Source of the DNA: Paracoccaceae bacterium
Lineage (GTDB): Bacteria > Pseudomonadota > Alphaproteobacteria > Rhodobacterales > Rhodobacteraceae
DNA: 12,693 nucleotides
Assembly (NCBI GenBank): GCA_002746395.1
Contig: NVXA01000004.1
Coordinates: forward strand, 89,536-102,228
Direction: 5' to 3'
Shown: piece by piece, positions 1 to 7,760 of the stretch
Position numbering within the stretch: the stretch's first letter is position 1
How the letters are laid out: each line of letters starts with the position of its first letter
Notes under the pieces: generated by a model
Databases searched by the model: none
Seen by the model: the letters and a program-made list of their open reading frames with translations, nothing else
What the model was told of the DNA's origin: nothing
Translations under genes and position numbers: made by a program

Positions 1-449
1 CTTTTAACGAAGCGTTAAACCTTCGCGCATGCGGAGTGCTTGGGAAACTGGAACTGGCCAGCAAACGGATCCTTTGGCCTATCATCGCGCAGCGGGCCTC
101 GTATCTGTACGGCCCTCGAACCGCGCTGTTGGCAGAGGCCGCACACGTTATCCCGCCCATCGGGGCGCAGGGCTTGAATATGAGCCTCGCCGATTTGGCC
201 GCGCTCGTTCGATTAACGACAGAGGCGCGGGATGCGGGCAAAGATTTTGGCGCGCCCGAAGTCTTAAAGGAATATCACCGCACACGTTGGCCAGATATGG
301 CCGCCCGCATCAAAGGTGTTGATGTTCTAAATCGCGCTGCGATGGCCGAATCCCAGAACTTGCGTGATTTAAGGCGCGCCGGATTAAAGATGTTGTACGG
401 TATGGGGCCGTTGCGAAAGGCGGCCATGAAAGCGGGCTTGGGGGCTTAA
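1..449 (+). CDS. UbiH/UbiF-family FAD-dependent monooxygenase, 3' end (5'-truncated by window)
   Basis: This is the C-terminal part (148 complete codons from base 3) of an aromatic-ring hydroxylase of the UbiH/UbiF/COQ6 family, which adds hydroxyl groups to the ubiquinone ring using FAD and NAD(P)H at the inner membrane. The frame is open to the window edge, so the GTG at 36 is internal and not a start. The diagnostic FAD-binding motif is AEAAHVIPPIGAQGLNMSL, about 50 residues into the fragment; it matches the family's D/E-A-A-H-x3-P-x-x-x-Q-G-x-N pattern, with Glu where Asp is more usual. The tail, with RDLRRAGLK and GPLRKAAMKAGL, is typical of alphaproteobacterial members. Which ring position it modifies (UbiH, UbiF, UbiI or UbiL type) cannot be told from this fragment. 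Its TAA stop overlaps the stop of the convergent regulator by 4 bp. Confidence 0.88.
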   Translation, partial: FNEALNLRACGVLGKLELASKRILWPIIAQRASYLYGPRTALLAEAAHVIPPIGAQGLNMSLADLAALVRLTTEARDAGKDFGAPEVLKEYHRTRWPDMAARIKGVDVLNRAAMAESQNLRDLRRAGLKMLYGMGPLRKAAMKAGLGA

Positions 450-907
450 ACCGCCGTTCCCGTGATGTTTTCTTCGGATAGCAGTACGTTCGATTCAACA
501 TTACCTACCCCTGGTAACGTCATGATTCTGCGTCGTAAAATTCGTTCAAAATCCGACAGGTCCCGTGCCACAACCTTCAGCCGATAATCGTAAACGCCCA
601 GAACATGCTGCACCAGTTGTACTTCTGGAATGGCACAAACTGCGCGCTCGAAATCCTCGATACTGACGCGCCCCTTGGTCACCAGCTTCACGCCGAGATA
701 AACAACCACATCAAACCCCAGCTTTTCACGGTCCAGAATGATGGAGCGACCACGGATGACCCCTGCCTCCTCCAACCGTTTTATCCGTCGCCAAGCTGCG
801 GGTTGCGAAAGGCCGACCTTAACGCCTACGTCTTTCGCACTAAGCCCGCCATCTTGCTGTAAAGCCCGTAGAATCGCGTGATCTATATCGTCAATATCAA
901 CGATCAT
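446..907 (-). CDS. Lrp/AsnC family transcriptional regulator (promoter-distal of a pair)
   Basis: A 153-residue protein of normal length for the Lrp/AsnC (feast/famine) family, which binds DNA as dimers or higher oligomers and responds to amino acids. Residues about 6-60 form the winged helix-turn-helix: DIDDIDHAILRALQQDG, then the recognition helix LSQPAAWRRIKRLEEAGVI. Residues about 67-145 form the RAM effector domain, with GVYDYRLKVVARDLSDFE and the closing LPGVGNVES strand. The ATG (905-907) overlaps the TGA of the upstream paralogue (904-906) in an ATGA junction, so the two are probably translated in a coupled way from one mRNA starting near 1363. The ilvC gene beyond the pair suggests a role in branched-chain amino acid control. 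The family assignment is firm; the target and the effector are inference. Confidence 0.9.
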   Translation of the reverse strand: MIVDIDDIDHAILRALQQDGGLSAKDVGVKVGLSQPAAWRRIKRLEEAGVIRGRSIILDREKLGFDVVVYLGVKLVTKGRVSIEDFERAVCAIPEVQLVQHVLGVYDYRLKVVARDLSDFERILRRRIMTLPGVGNVESNVLLSEENITGTAV

Positions 908-1362
908 ATGGGTAACCTCTCGGTGTTTTTCACTTCTGACACCAACATCAATGCCTCAATATCGGTGATATGCGGCAGCGCCAAAACGCCGGATTTATAA
1001 ATCTCCTGATAGTGCTTCAAATCACGCGCCCGTACATCCATGCGGATATCCACGCGCCCCAGCAGGGTTTGAATGGCCTCGACTTCGGGAATTTTTCGCG
1101 CCTCGTTGATGAACTCATCAAACGCATTCCCTTGCGTTTTATCCAGCGTAATTCGCAAAAAGACCAAAACAGTGTACCCAAGTTTAACATAGTCAATCTC
1201 GACTTTGCGCCCTTTAATCACCCCCGCGGCCTCCAGCTTTTCCAGCCGCCGCCAGACAGGACCCGACGACATATTGGCAAGCGCGGCCATATCCGCCACA
1301 GATCGGGTCGCGTCGTCTTGTAAAAGCCGCAAAAGTTTACGGTCCACGTCATCTACCTGCAT
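904..1362 (-). CDS. Lrp/AsnC family transcriptional regulator (promoter-proximal of a pair, divergent from ilvC)
   Basis: A 152-residue Lrp/AsnC regulator. The N-terminal helix-turn-helix begins VDDVDRKLLRLLQDDATRS and has the recognition helix MSSGPVWRRLEKLEAAGVIKG. The C-terminal RAM domain carries LLGRVDIRMDVRARDLKHY in the ligand-loop region and ends LPHITDIEALMLVSEVK. It shares a W-R-R recognition-helix core with the downstream paralogue, but the ligand loops differ (GRVD here, GVYD there), so the two may sense different molecules or form mixed oligomers. The ATG (1360-1362) is preceded by a GGAAAA Shine-Dalgarno-like run (1366-1371, minus strand). Divergent transcription from ilvC over a 130-bp AT-rich gap is a common layout for a regulator of its neighbour. 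That ilvC is its target is inferred from position alone. Confidence 0.92.
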   Translation of the reverse strand: MQVDDVDRKLLRLLQDDATRSVADMAALANMSSGPVWRRLEKLEAAGVIKGRKVEIDYVKLGYTVLVFLRITLDKTQGNAFDEFINEARKIPEVEAIQTLLGRVDIRMDVRARDLKHYQEIYKSGVLALPHITDIEALMLVSEVKNTERLPI

Positions 1363-2515
<1,153 letters not shown>

Positions 2516-2534
2516 GTTAACCACTTACTAACAG

Positions 2535-2572
2535 ATGGCCCGCCCTGAAGAATTCGGCGGGCCATTTTCGTT
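2535..2572 (+). terminator. Intrinsic terminator after ilvC
   Basis: A perfect 10-bp GC-rich stem, ATGGCCCGCC (2535-2544) pairing with GGCGGGCCAT (2556-2565), encloses an 11-nt loop and is followed by TTTTCGTTT. It starts 20 bp after the ilvC stop. The U-tract is short and interrupted, but the stem is strong. Confidence 0.8.
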
Positions 2573-2586
2573 TGCCCTTGGCAAAC
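2570..2586. promoter_or_regulatory. 17-bp palindrome upstream of hemB, candidate operator
   Basis: GTTTGCC-CTT-GGCAAAC is a perfect 7-bp inverted repeat with a 3-bp centre. It lies just after the ilvC terminator and 6 bp upstream of a TTGACG hexamer that is a plausible hemB -35. Because it has no following T-run it does not look like a second terminator; a repressor or activator site for hemB is a reasonable guess. No regulator is identified. Confidence 0.35.
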
Positions 2587-2592
2587 CGGCCT

Positions 2593-2621
2593 TTGACGTG
2601 GCATTCCTGATGCAACATCAA
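2593..2621 (+). promoter_or_regulatory. hemB: Candidate hemB promoter
   Basis: TTGACG (2593-2598) matches the sigma-70 -35 consensus at five of six positions. With a 17-bp spacer the -10 position reads CATCAA (2616-2621), a weak match, and would leave a leader of less than 10 nt. The -35 is convincing; the -10 and the resulting start site are not. A GAGG ribosome-binding site (2626-2629) stands 6 nt before the hemB ATG. Confidence 0.3.
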
Positions 2622-2635
2622 AAACGAGGCCAGCC

Positions 2636-3643
2636 ATGAACCCGATCCACGCCCCCTTCCCGCTAAGCCGCTCGCGTCGCCTGCGTCGCACGCCATGGAT
2701 GCGCAGTCTTGTGCAAGAAACGCAGCTAAGCGTCTCTGACCTGATCTGGCCGATATTTGTGCGCGACGGCGAAAACATCCGCGAACCTGTGGCTTCCCTG
2801 CCCGGCGTTGATCGCCTGAGCATTGATCTGGCCGTGCAAGCCGCAGAAGAGGCCGCGACGCTTGGCATTCCGGTCATCGCCTTATTTCCCTACACAGATG
2901 CATCTGATAAAACACCGGACGCAGCCGAGGCATGGAACCCAGAAAACCTTGTTAACCGCGCCACCCGCGCGATTAAAGCGGCCGTACCGGATATCGGCGT
3001 GATGCTGGATGTCGCGCTCGACCCATATAATTCAGATGGCCACGATGGATTGGTTCGTGACGGCATAGTCCTGAATGATGAAACGCTAGAGGCCCTCGTG
3101 CAACAAACACTGTCACAAGCCGAAGCGGGCGCCGATATTCTTGGGCCAAGTGACATGATGGACGGGCGCATCGGAATTATGCGCCAAGCACTTGAGGGAA
3201 ACGATTTTCCCGATGTGGCAATCATGAGCTATTCGGCCAAATACGCCAGCGCATTCTATGGCCCGTTCCGTGATGCCGTTGGCGCAAGCGGCGCACTAAA
3301 AGGCGATAAGAAAACCTACCAAATGGATTTTGCCAATACGGACGAGGCCCTGCGCGAAGTCGCCAAAGACCTGTCCGAGGGGGCCGATATGGTCATGGTA
3401 AAACCCGGAATGCCCTATCTAGACGTGTGCCAGCGCGTAAAATCGCAATTCGGCGTGCCAACCTATGCCTATCAAGTTAGCGGTGAGTACGCGATGATTT
3501 GTGCGGCGGGGCAGAACGGATGGATTGATCAGGACAAAGCCATGATTGAAAGTCTGGGTGCGTTCAAGCGCGCCGGATGTGACGGCGTGCTTACGTATTT
3601 TGCCAATCGCGTGGCGCGGATGCTGCTGGATGAAGAATATTAA
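2636..3643 (+). CDS. hemB: Delta-aminolevulinic acid dehydratase (porphobilinogen synthase), Mg-type
   Basis: HemB condenses two 5-aminolevulinate molecules to porphobilinogen, the first common pyrrole of haem, sirohaem, cobalamin and bacteriochlorophyll. The 335-residue length is normal. The Schiff-base lysines are K202 (SYSAKYASAFYGPF) and K256 (MVMVKPGMPY). The metal-site segment reads DVALDPYNSDGHDG (125-138). Where zinc enzymes have three cysteines, this protein has A127, D129 and D137, the aspartate-rich form seen in Mg/K-dependent alphaproteobacterial HemB. The ATG has a GAGG site 6 nt upstream. An in-frame restart such as M22 would remove the conserved RSRRLRRTPWMR segment and is rejected. 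It seems to be a single-gene unit between the ilvC terminator and a 115-bp gap before the next gene. Confidence 0.98.
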   Translation: MNPIHAPFPLSRSRRLRRTPWMRSLVQETQLSVSDLIWPIFVRDGENIREPVASLPGVDRLSIDLAVQAAEEAATLGIPVIALFPYTDASDKTPDAAEAWNPENLVNRATRAIKAAVPDIGVMLDVALDPYNSDGHDGLVRDGIVLNDETLEALVQQTLSQAEAGADILGPSDMMDGRIGIMRQALEGNDFPDVAIMSYSAKYASAFYGPFRDAVGASGALKGDKKTYQMDFANTDEALREVAKDLSEGADMVMVKPGMPYLDVCQRVKSQFGVPTYAYQVSGEYAMICAAGQNGWIDQDKAMIESLGAFKRAGCDGVLTYFANRVARMLLDEEY

Positions 3644-3758
3644 CACCGTTGGGATTGGCAGGTTTCAGCCATCCGTATTAGTTTTTCTGGTAACGGATCT
3701 ACGTGCGTGTTAAAATTCTCAAACAGGCAGAAGCAGTTATAAAAACAGGAGAATTCCA

Positions 3759-4307
3759 ATGAGCAATTGGACAAGGCGCGGGTTTATCGCAGCAACTAGT
3801 TTGACGGCCGCATGCTCGGCAACCGGGCTATCAAAATCCATGAACCAGATTGATATGGACATCGACGCCGCCCGTGCGGATATGTTCCGATCGGTTCCCG
3901 GCACACAGCAATTGTCCAGTCAAGCAGCGGGAGTGCTGATTATCCCTGAAATTACCGAAGCTGGTCTGTTTATTGGCGGCTCCTACGGTGAAGGCGCGTT
4001 GCTTATCGGGGATGCAAAAGTAGATTACTTCTCGTTCTCCGCGGCATCCATTGGCCCACAAATCGGCGTGCAACGATTTAGCCATGCGCTATTTTTCATG
4101 ACGCAGGAAACTCTGGCCGGCTTTAGAAATGCTGATGGTTGGCAGCTCGGCGTTGATGCGGAATTTGTCTACAAAGATGATTACGGCTCGCTTGGTGTAT
4201 CAACTAACACCATCAACTTGCCGGTTTATGCCGTGGTTTTCCGGCAATCCGGTGCGATTGTTGGCGCCACTTTGCAAGGCGCCAAATATTCGCGTATTCG
4301 CCGTTAA
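3759..4307 (+). CDS. SYLF-domain (Ysc84/DUF500-like) putative lipoprotein
   Basis: A 182-residue protein with a twin-arginine-like signal TRRGFIAATSLTAAC (5-19). C19 could be the lipidated cysteine, although position -3 is Thr and not the usual Leu. Residues about 50-180 match the SYLF/Ysc84 lipid-binding family: AGVLIIPEITEAGLFIGG, YGEGALLIG, then FFMTQETLAGFRNADGWQLG, in the usual order. Eukaryotic SYLF proteins bind phosphoinositides; the role of the bacterial lipoproteins is poorly known, and I assign none beyond probable membrane or lipid association in the periplasm. The ATG follows a good AGGAGA site (3747-3752) by 6 nt. Its TAA abuts the TAG of convergent lpdA with no base between them. 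No clear promoter is visible in the gap after hemB. Confidence 0.85.
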   Translation: MSNWTRRGFIAATSLTAACSATGLSKSMNQIDMDIDAARADMFRSVPGTQQLSSQAAGVLIIPEITEAGLFIGGSYGEGALLIGDAKVDYFSFSAASIGPQIGVQRFSHALFFMTQETLAGFRNADGWQLGVDAEFVYKDDYGSLGVSTNTINLPVYAVVFRQSGAIVGATLQGAKYSRIRR

Positions 4308-5702
4308 CTAAAAGTGAATGGCACGCCCGTAAGCGTCTAGCACGCTTTCGTGCATCATTTCTGACAATGTCGGGTGCGGGAAAACGGTGTGCATCAGGTC
4401 TTCTTCGGTGGTCTCCAATTGGCGGCCAACGACGTAGCCTTGAATAAGCTCAGTTACCTCTGCCCCAACCATATGCGCCCCTAAAAGCTCGCCGGTTTTG
4501 GCATCGAAAATGGTTTTAACCATGCCTTCCGGTTCGCCCAAAGCAATCGCCTTGCCGTTGCCCATAAACGGGAACCGGCCAACCTTGATATTGTAACCCA
4601 GCTCTTTGGCTTTCGCCTCGGTATACCCGACGGAGGCGACCTGCGGTTGGCAGTATGTACACCCAGCAATGCTTTCCGGTTTGATCGCATGTACTTTCAG
4701 ACCCGCGATTTTTTCCGCAACCATCACCCCTTCATGGCTGGCTTTATGGGCAAGCCACGGCGCACCGGCGATGTCGCCAATGGCATACAAGCCCGGCACA
4801 GTCGTTTCACAATACTGGTCCGTTACAACGTGGGTTCGATCAATTTTTACACCAAGAGCCTCAAGACCGAGGCCTTCAACATTACCAACGATCCCGACCG
4901 CTGAAATAACCGTGTCGAATTCCTGCTGAATAGTTTTCCCACCAGTTTCGATGTACGCTGTAACCTTGCCTTTTGCACGATCAAGCTTTTTCACCATGGA
5001 TTTTTCCATGATTTTCATACCTTGTTTAACGAATTGCTTCTTCGCTAATGCGGAAATTTCAGCATCTTCAACAGGCAATACGCGATCCATCACCTCGACG
5101 ACTGTTGTGTCAGCACCCAGCGTATTAAAGAAGCTCGCGAATTCAATTCCGATAGCACCAGACCCGATAACCAATAGTTTTTTGGGCATATGTGGTGGAT
5201 TCAGTGCATGCTTATACGTCCAAACCAGATCGCCGTCAGCCTCAAGGCCCGGCAATTCCCGCGCACGTGCGCCAGTTGCAACGATGATGTTTTTCGCGCT
5301 CAGCACATCGGTGCCTTTATTGGTTTTCACCGAGATTTTGCCAACGCCTGTAAGCGTCGCCTCGCCCATGATCACCGTAATTTTGTTCTTCTTCAGCAAA
5401 TGTCCGACCCCGCCGGACAATTGCTTGGCAACCCCACGAGACCGTTTCACAACAGCGGAAAGATCATAGCCAAACTTGTCAGCCGTCAGCCCGAATTCCT
5501 TCGCGCGTTCCATCAGGTGAAAAACTTCGGCAGAGCGCAGCATCGCTTTGGTCGGGATGCACCCCCAGTTCAGACAAATTCCACCGAGGTGTTCACGCTC
5601 AACCACAGCCACATTCAGCCCCAGTTGTGCTGCCCGAATTGCAGCTACATAACCGCCAGGGCCAGCCCCGATAATAAGAATGTCGTATGAGGTGTCAGCC
5701 AT
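4308..5702 (-). CDS. lpdA: Dihydrolipoyl dehydrogenase (E3 of 2-oxoacid dehydrogenase complexes)
   Basis: This FAD enzyme reoxidises dihydrolipoamide on E2 of the pyruvate, 2-oxoglutarate or related complexes, passing electrons to NAD+. It has 464 residues, the normal length. In order: the FAD motif GAGPGG (12-17); the redox disulfide C43/C48 in GGICLNWGCIPTKAML; the VATGARAREL strand (141-150); the NAD motif GSGAIGIEFASFFNTLG (180-196); the second FAD contact YAIGDIAGAPWLAHKA; and the dimer-interface base H443/E448 in HPTLSE. CTYCQPQVASVG (348-359) carries a CxxC pair where many E3s have Tyr-Thr; I recall similar forms among alphaproteobacterial PDH-type E3s. No E1 or E2 gene is adjacent, so the complex it serves is open. 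GGAGAA (5707-5712, minus strand) precedes the ATG by 4 nt. Confidence 0.97.
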   Translation of the reverse strand: MADTSYDILIIGAGPGGYVAAIRAAQLGLNVAVVEREHLGGICLNWGCIPTKAMLRSAEVFHLMERAKEFGLTADKFGYDLSAVVKRSRGVAKQLSGGVGHLLKKNKITVIMGEATLTGVGKISVKTNKGTDVLSAKNIIVATGARARELPGLEADGDLVWTYKHALNPPHMPKKLLVIGSGAIGIEFASFFNTLGADTTVVEVMDRVLPVEDAEISALAKKQFVKQGMKIMEKSMVKKLDRAKGKVTAYIETGGKTIQQEFDTVISAVGIVGNVEGLGLEALGVKIDRTHVVTDQYCETTVPGLYAIGDIAGAPWLAHKASHEGVMVAEKIAGLKVHAIKPESIAGCTYCQPQVASVGYTEAKAKELGYNIKVGRFPFMGNGKAIALGEPEGMVKTIFDAKTGELLGAHMVGAEVTELIQGYVVGRQLETTEEDLMHTVFPHPTLSEMMHESVLDAYGRAIHF

Positions 5703-5713
5703 GATCTTCTCCG

Positions 5714-5750
5714 ATTTCTGGATTTAGTCTACCATTAAACCATTTCTGGA
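5714..5750. repeat. Short direct repeat in the lpdA leader
   Basis: ATTTCTGGA occurs at 5714-5722 and again at 5742-5750, 28 bp apart, in the 76-bp gap between the DUF924 gene and lpdA. GTCTA (5727-5731) and TAGAC (5754-5758) form a further weak inverted pair. The repeats are seen directly; whether they bind a regulator of lpdA is unknown. No convincing promoter hexamers were found in this gap. Confidence 0.3.
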
Positions 5751-5778
5751 ATATAGACCACCCACAGAAAATGAGAAG

Positions 5779-6345
5779 CTATTTATCCATGTTCTCAAGG
5801 GTAAAGCCATACCCGCCAGCATCAAGGTAAGCCACCTCTTTGGCTGTGGATTCACGCCCGAGCGCATCATTCCGATAAGGAAAGCGTCCGAAATCACGAA
5901 TAACTTGCCGGTGCGCGCGGGCATGCAGCAGATTACCGGTCCCCGGCATACGGGTGCAAAACGCCCGAACGGCGGCATCCTGATCCATCAATGATTCCGA
6001 ATGCATAAAGGGAAGGTAGAAAAACTGGCGCATGTCACCGTCGACCTGCTTGTCAAAGTTTCGCTCCAGCGCTTTCTTCGCCACACATAATGCCATGCGG
6101 TCAGATGCGAATGACGTCCCTTCCCCGCGAAACATGTTGCGCGAGAACTGGTCTAGCAAAATTATCAACGCAAGTGAGGATTTTGCCTCAAGCTTCCAGT
6201 CTGAAAACTTTCCGGCCACCGCATCATCCCATGCATCTTTATAGCGGGATCTAATCTTGTCATCGAACTCGGCAGAGACAGCATACCAGCCCTCCATGCC
6301 CGCGTCGGTCCAAAAATCGAGAATCTCTTCGGCCAGTTTATCCAT
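5779..6345 (-). CDS. DUF924 family protein of unknown function
   Basis: A conserved bacterial protein of the DUF924 family; no biochemical role is known to me. Family hallmarks in order (188-residue form): EEILDFW at 6-12; LALIILLDQFSRNMFRG at 58-74; FYLPFMHSESLMDQ at 109-122; HRQVIRDFGRFPYRN at 145-159; and LGRESTAKEVAYL at 162-174. The frame extends upstream to an ATG at 6376-6378 (199 residues). I choose the ATG at 6343-6345 because AAAAGGAG (6354-6361, minus strand) stands 8 nt before it, and because the family motif begins directly after. The gene lies 67 bp after the MFS gene and 76 bp before lpdA on the same strand, so co-transcription is possible. A link to lpdA or to the transporter is not evident from sequence. 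Confidence 0.9.
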   Translation of the reverse strand: MDKLAEEILDFWTDAGMEGWYAVSAEFDDKIRSRYKDAWDDAVAGKFSDWKLEAKSSLALIILLDQFSRNMFRGEGTSFASDRMALCVAKKALERNFDKQVDGDMRQFFYLPFMHSESLMDQDAAVRAFCTRMPGTGNLLHARAHRQVIRDFGRFPYRNDALGRESTAKEVAYLDAGGYGFTLENMDK

Positions 6346-6367
6346 ACCGGCGACTCCTTTTGATGCC

Positions 6368-6413
6368 ATTTTTCGCATGTTTGCATAATTTCAGAATATT
6401 CCAAGCGAAAAAT
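6368..6413 (-). repeat. 9-bp inverted repeat between MFS stop and DUF924 start
   Basis: ATTTTTCGC (6368-6376) and GCGAAAAAT (6405-6413) are perfect inverted copies separated by 28 bp. On the minus-strand transcript the stem begins within the MFS stop codon and ends 6 nt before the AAAAGGAG ribosome-binding site of the DUF924 gene. The long loop and AT-rich stem argue against a standard terminator. It could affect translation or RNA stability between the two genes. It also overlaps the N-terminal extension that I reject for the DUF924 gene. Confidence 0.4.
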
Positions 6414-7672
6414 TACTCCGGGGCGTCTTCATCCTCCGAAGCCATCTCGATCGCGACCTCTTGCGCCACCTCGGCAGCAATCGGCGAGGCTTGCGGAAGG
6501 ACCGTTGCGTAGGCCGATGTTTCATCCACAGGTGTTGGGGCACGTTTGGTCGTACGGTAAGCAGCATAAACCGCAATCATAGACATCAGAATCGCCAAAA
6601 TTACGAAAAAGCTGTTCGGCCCGAATTGCGTCATAGACCAACCAACGACGATGGGCATTCCAATTGCCCCGACCCCATTGATGAAAATAAGCCCACCCGA
6701 AGCAGAGGCCATATCGTCAGGTTCCAAGTAATCGTTCGTGTAGGCAATAAGAAGTGAATACAAAGGGTTGGCCACGCCACCGACGACAAAAGCAAGCGCG
6801 TATAGAACTATCTGGCTATCCGCAAATAAGGTGCCGAACAATACGGTCACGCCCCCGAAAGCTGTGAGGATCATGATCAATTGTCGGCGGTCCATTTTAT
6901 CGGAAATCCAGCCAATCGGGTATTGCCAGATCATGCCGCCAAAATAGATCAAGCCAATGAAAATCGAGAGTTCCCGCACGCTCATACCCACTTCCGTGCC
7001 ATAAACAGCGGCCATTCCGAATAGGGCTGCAAAAATCCCGCCAAGCAGAAATATGCCGACACACCCAAGCGGCGAAATTATGAACAACTCTTTAAGAGTC
7101 ATGCGCTTGGTTGCGCGAAAAATTGGTGCGGCTGTTGAAGACAGCAAGATAGGTAAGAAGGAAAGCGAAACCAGAACAGACATCAAAACGAACAATGTGT
7201 ACCCATTCACATCCGCAAAATTCAGCAACACTTGCGCGGCGACAATACCAACCATTTGGACAATCACATAAGCCGAAAGCGCCTGCCCGCGTGTCTCGTT
7301 GGTGGCAGCATCGTTCAGCCAGCTTTCAGCAACGACGTACACACCCGCGAAGCAAAACCCGACGATCACACGCATAAGCGTCCAAACGATCGGGTTTGGC
7401 AGGGCAGCATAAAGGATGAAAGCCGCGGAAATTAGGGATCCCAGGGCCGCGAATACGCGCACATGCCCCACGCGTCGGATTAACTCAGGTGCCATATATG
7501 ACCCACCGAGGAACCCTAGAAAGTACCCGCTCATAACGTAAGACATGGTGGTCGGCGAGAACCCCTCGGCTGCACCACGAAGCCCGAGCAACGTGCCTTG
7601 CAAGCCGTTGCCGAGCATCAGCAGCATCATACCCAACAGCAGTGCCCAAGCGTTTTTCAGAATATAGACCAT
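6413..7672 (-). CDS. Major facilitator superfamily transporter, YcaD-like
   Basis: A 419-residue inner-membrane protein with about 12 hydrophobic segments up to residue ~370, the MFS pattern. Recognisable stretches are MSGYFLGFLGGSYMAPELIRR with GHVRVF (the loop 2-3 MFS signature region), RVIVGFCFAGVYVVAESWLN (TM4-5), RGQALSAYVIVQMVG, and WQYPIGWISDKMDRRQLI, the second-half copy of the loop motif. The VVAESWLN and QYPIGWxSDKxDRR motifs place it near E. coli YcaD and its uncharacterised relatives. The substrate is unknown. After the last helix a ~45-residue hydrophilic tail rich in Ala, Glu and Asp (ending EMASEDEDAPE) is expected in the cytoplasm. An AAGGG site precedes the ATG. It lies 88 bp downstream of queA and 67 bp upstream of the DUF924 gene. 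Confidence 0.88.
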   Translation of the reverse strand: MVYILKNAWALLLGMMLLMLGNGLQGTLLGLRGAAEGFSPTTMSYVMSGYFLGFLGGSYMAPELIRRVGHVRVFAALGSLISAAFILYAALPNPIVWTLMRVIVGFCFAGVYVVAESWLNDAATNETRGQALSAYVIVQMVGIVAAQVLLNFADVNGYTLFVLMSVLVSLSFLPILLSSTAAPIFRATKRMTLKELFIISPLGCVGIFLLGGIFAALFGMAAVYGTEVGMSVRELSIFIGLIYFGGMIWQYPIGWISDKMDRRQLIMILTAFGGVTVLFGTLFADSQIVLYALAFVVGGVANPLYSLLIAYTNDYLEPDDMASASGGLIFINGVGAIGMPIVVGWSMTQFGPNSFFVILAILMSMIAVYAAYRTTKRAPTPVDETSAYATVLPQASPIAAEVAQEVAIEMASEDEDAPE

Positions 7673-7760
7673 AGGTCGCCCTTAATAGAATCAGTGACCT
7701 GAATATCCTGACTCTACCGGCGAATTTAGTCCTGTAACGACACTTTTTATTCGGCTTTGT

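Noticed and set aside
4..18. A second TTAA-N7-TTAA match, within a 7-bp inverted repeat TTTAACG-AAG-CGTTAAA
   Set aside because: It lies inside the coding frame of the UbiH/UbiF-family gene at the window edge and is fully explained by codons for F-N-E-A-L-N. No downstream start is nearby, so it is not claimed as a CtrA site.
3671..3698. ATCCGT...ACGGAT inverted repeat after hemB as a terminator
   Set aside because: The stem is only 6 bp with a 16-nt loop and no T-run follows, so I do not call it a terminator for hemB.
3737..3742. TTATAA as a -10 element for the SYLF gene
   Set aside because: It is only 16 nt from the start codon, which would put the transcription start in the ribosome-binding site, and no -35 is visible.
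4995..5010. CATGGA-TTTT-TCCATG hairpin
   Set aside because: It is within lpdA and encodes MEKSM; a 6-bp stem with a T loop is likely chance in coding DNA.
4951..5469. A 172-residue open frame on the plus strand
   Set aside because: It is antisense to lpdA, which carries all active-site motifs; no independent support.
5784..5791. TTATCCAT resembling a DnaA box
   Set aside because: It differs from the TTATCCACA consensus at the end, is a single copy, and lies within the DUF924 coding end; no origin-like cluster is present despite gyrA in the window.
7673..7700. AGGTC...GACCT inverted repeat in front of the MFS gene
   Set aside because: Only 5 bp with an 18-nt gap; too weak to separate from chance.
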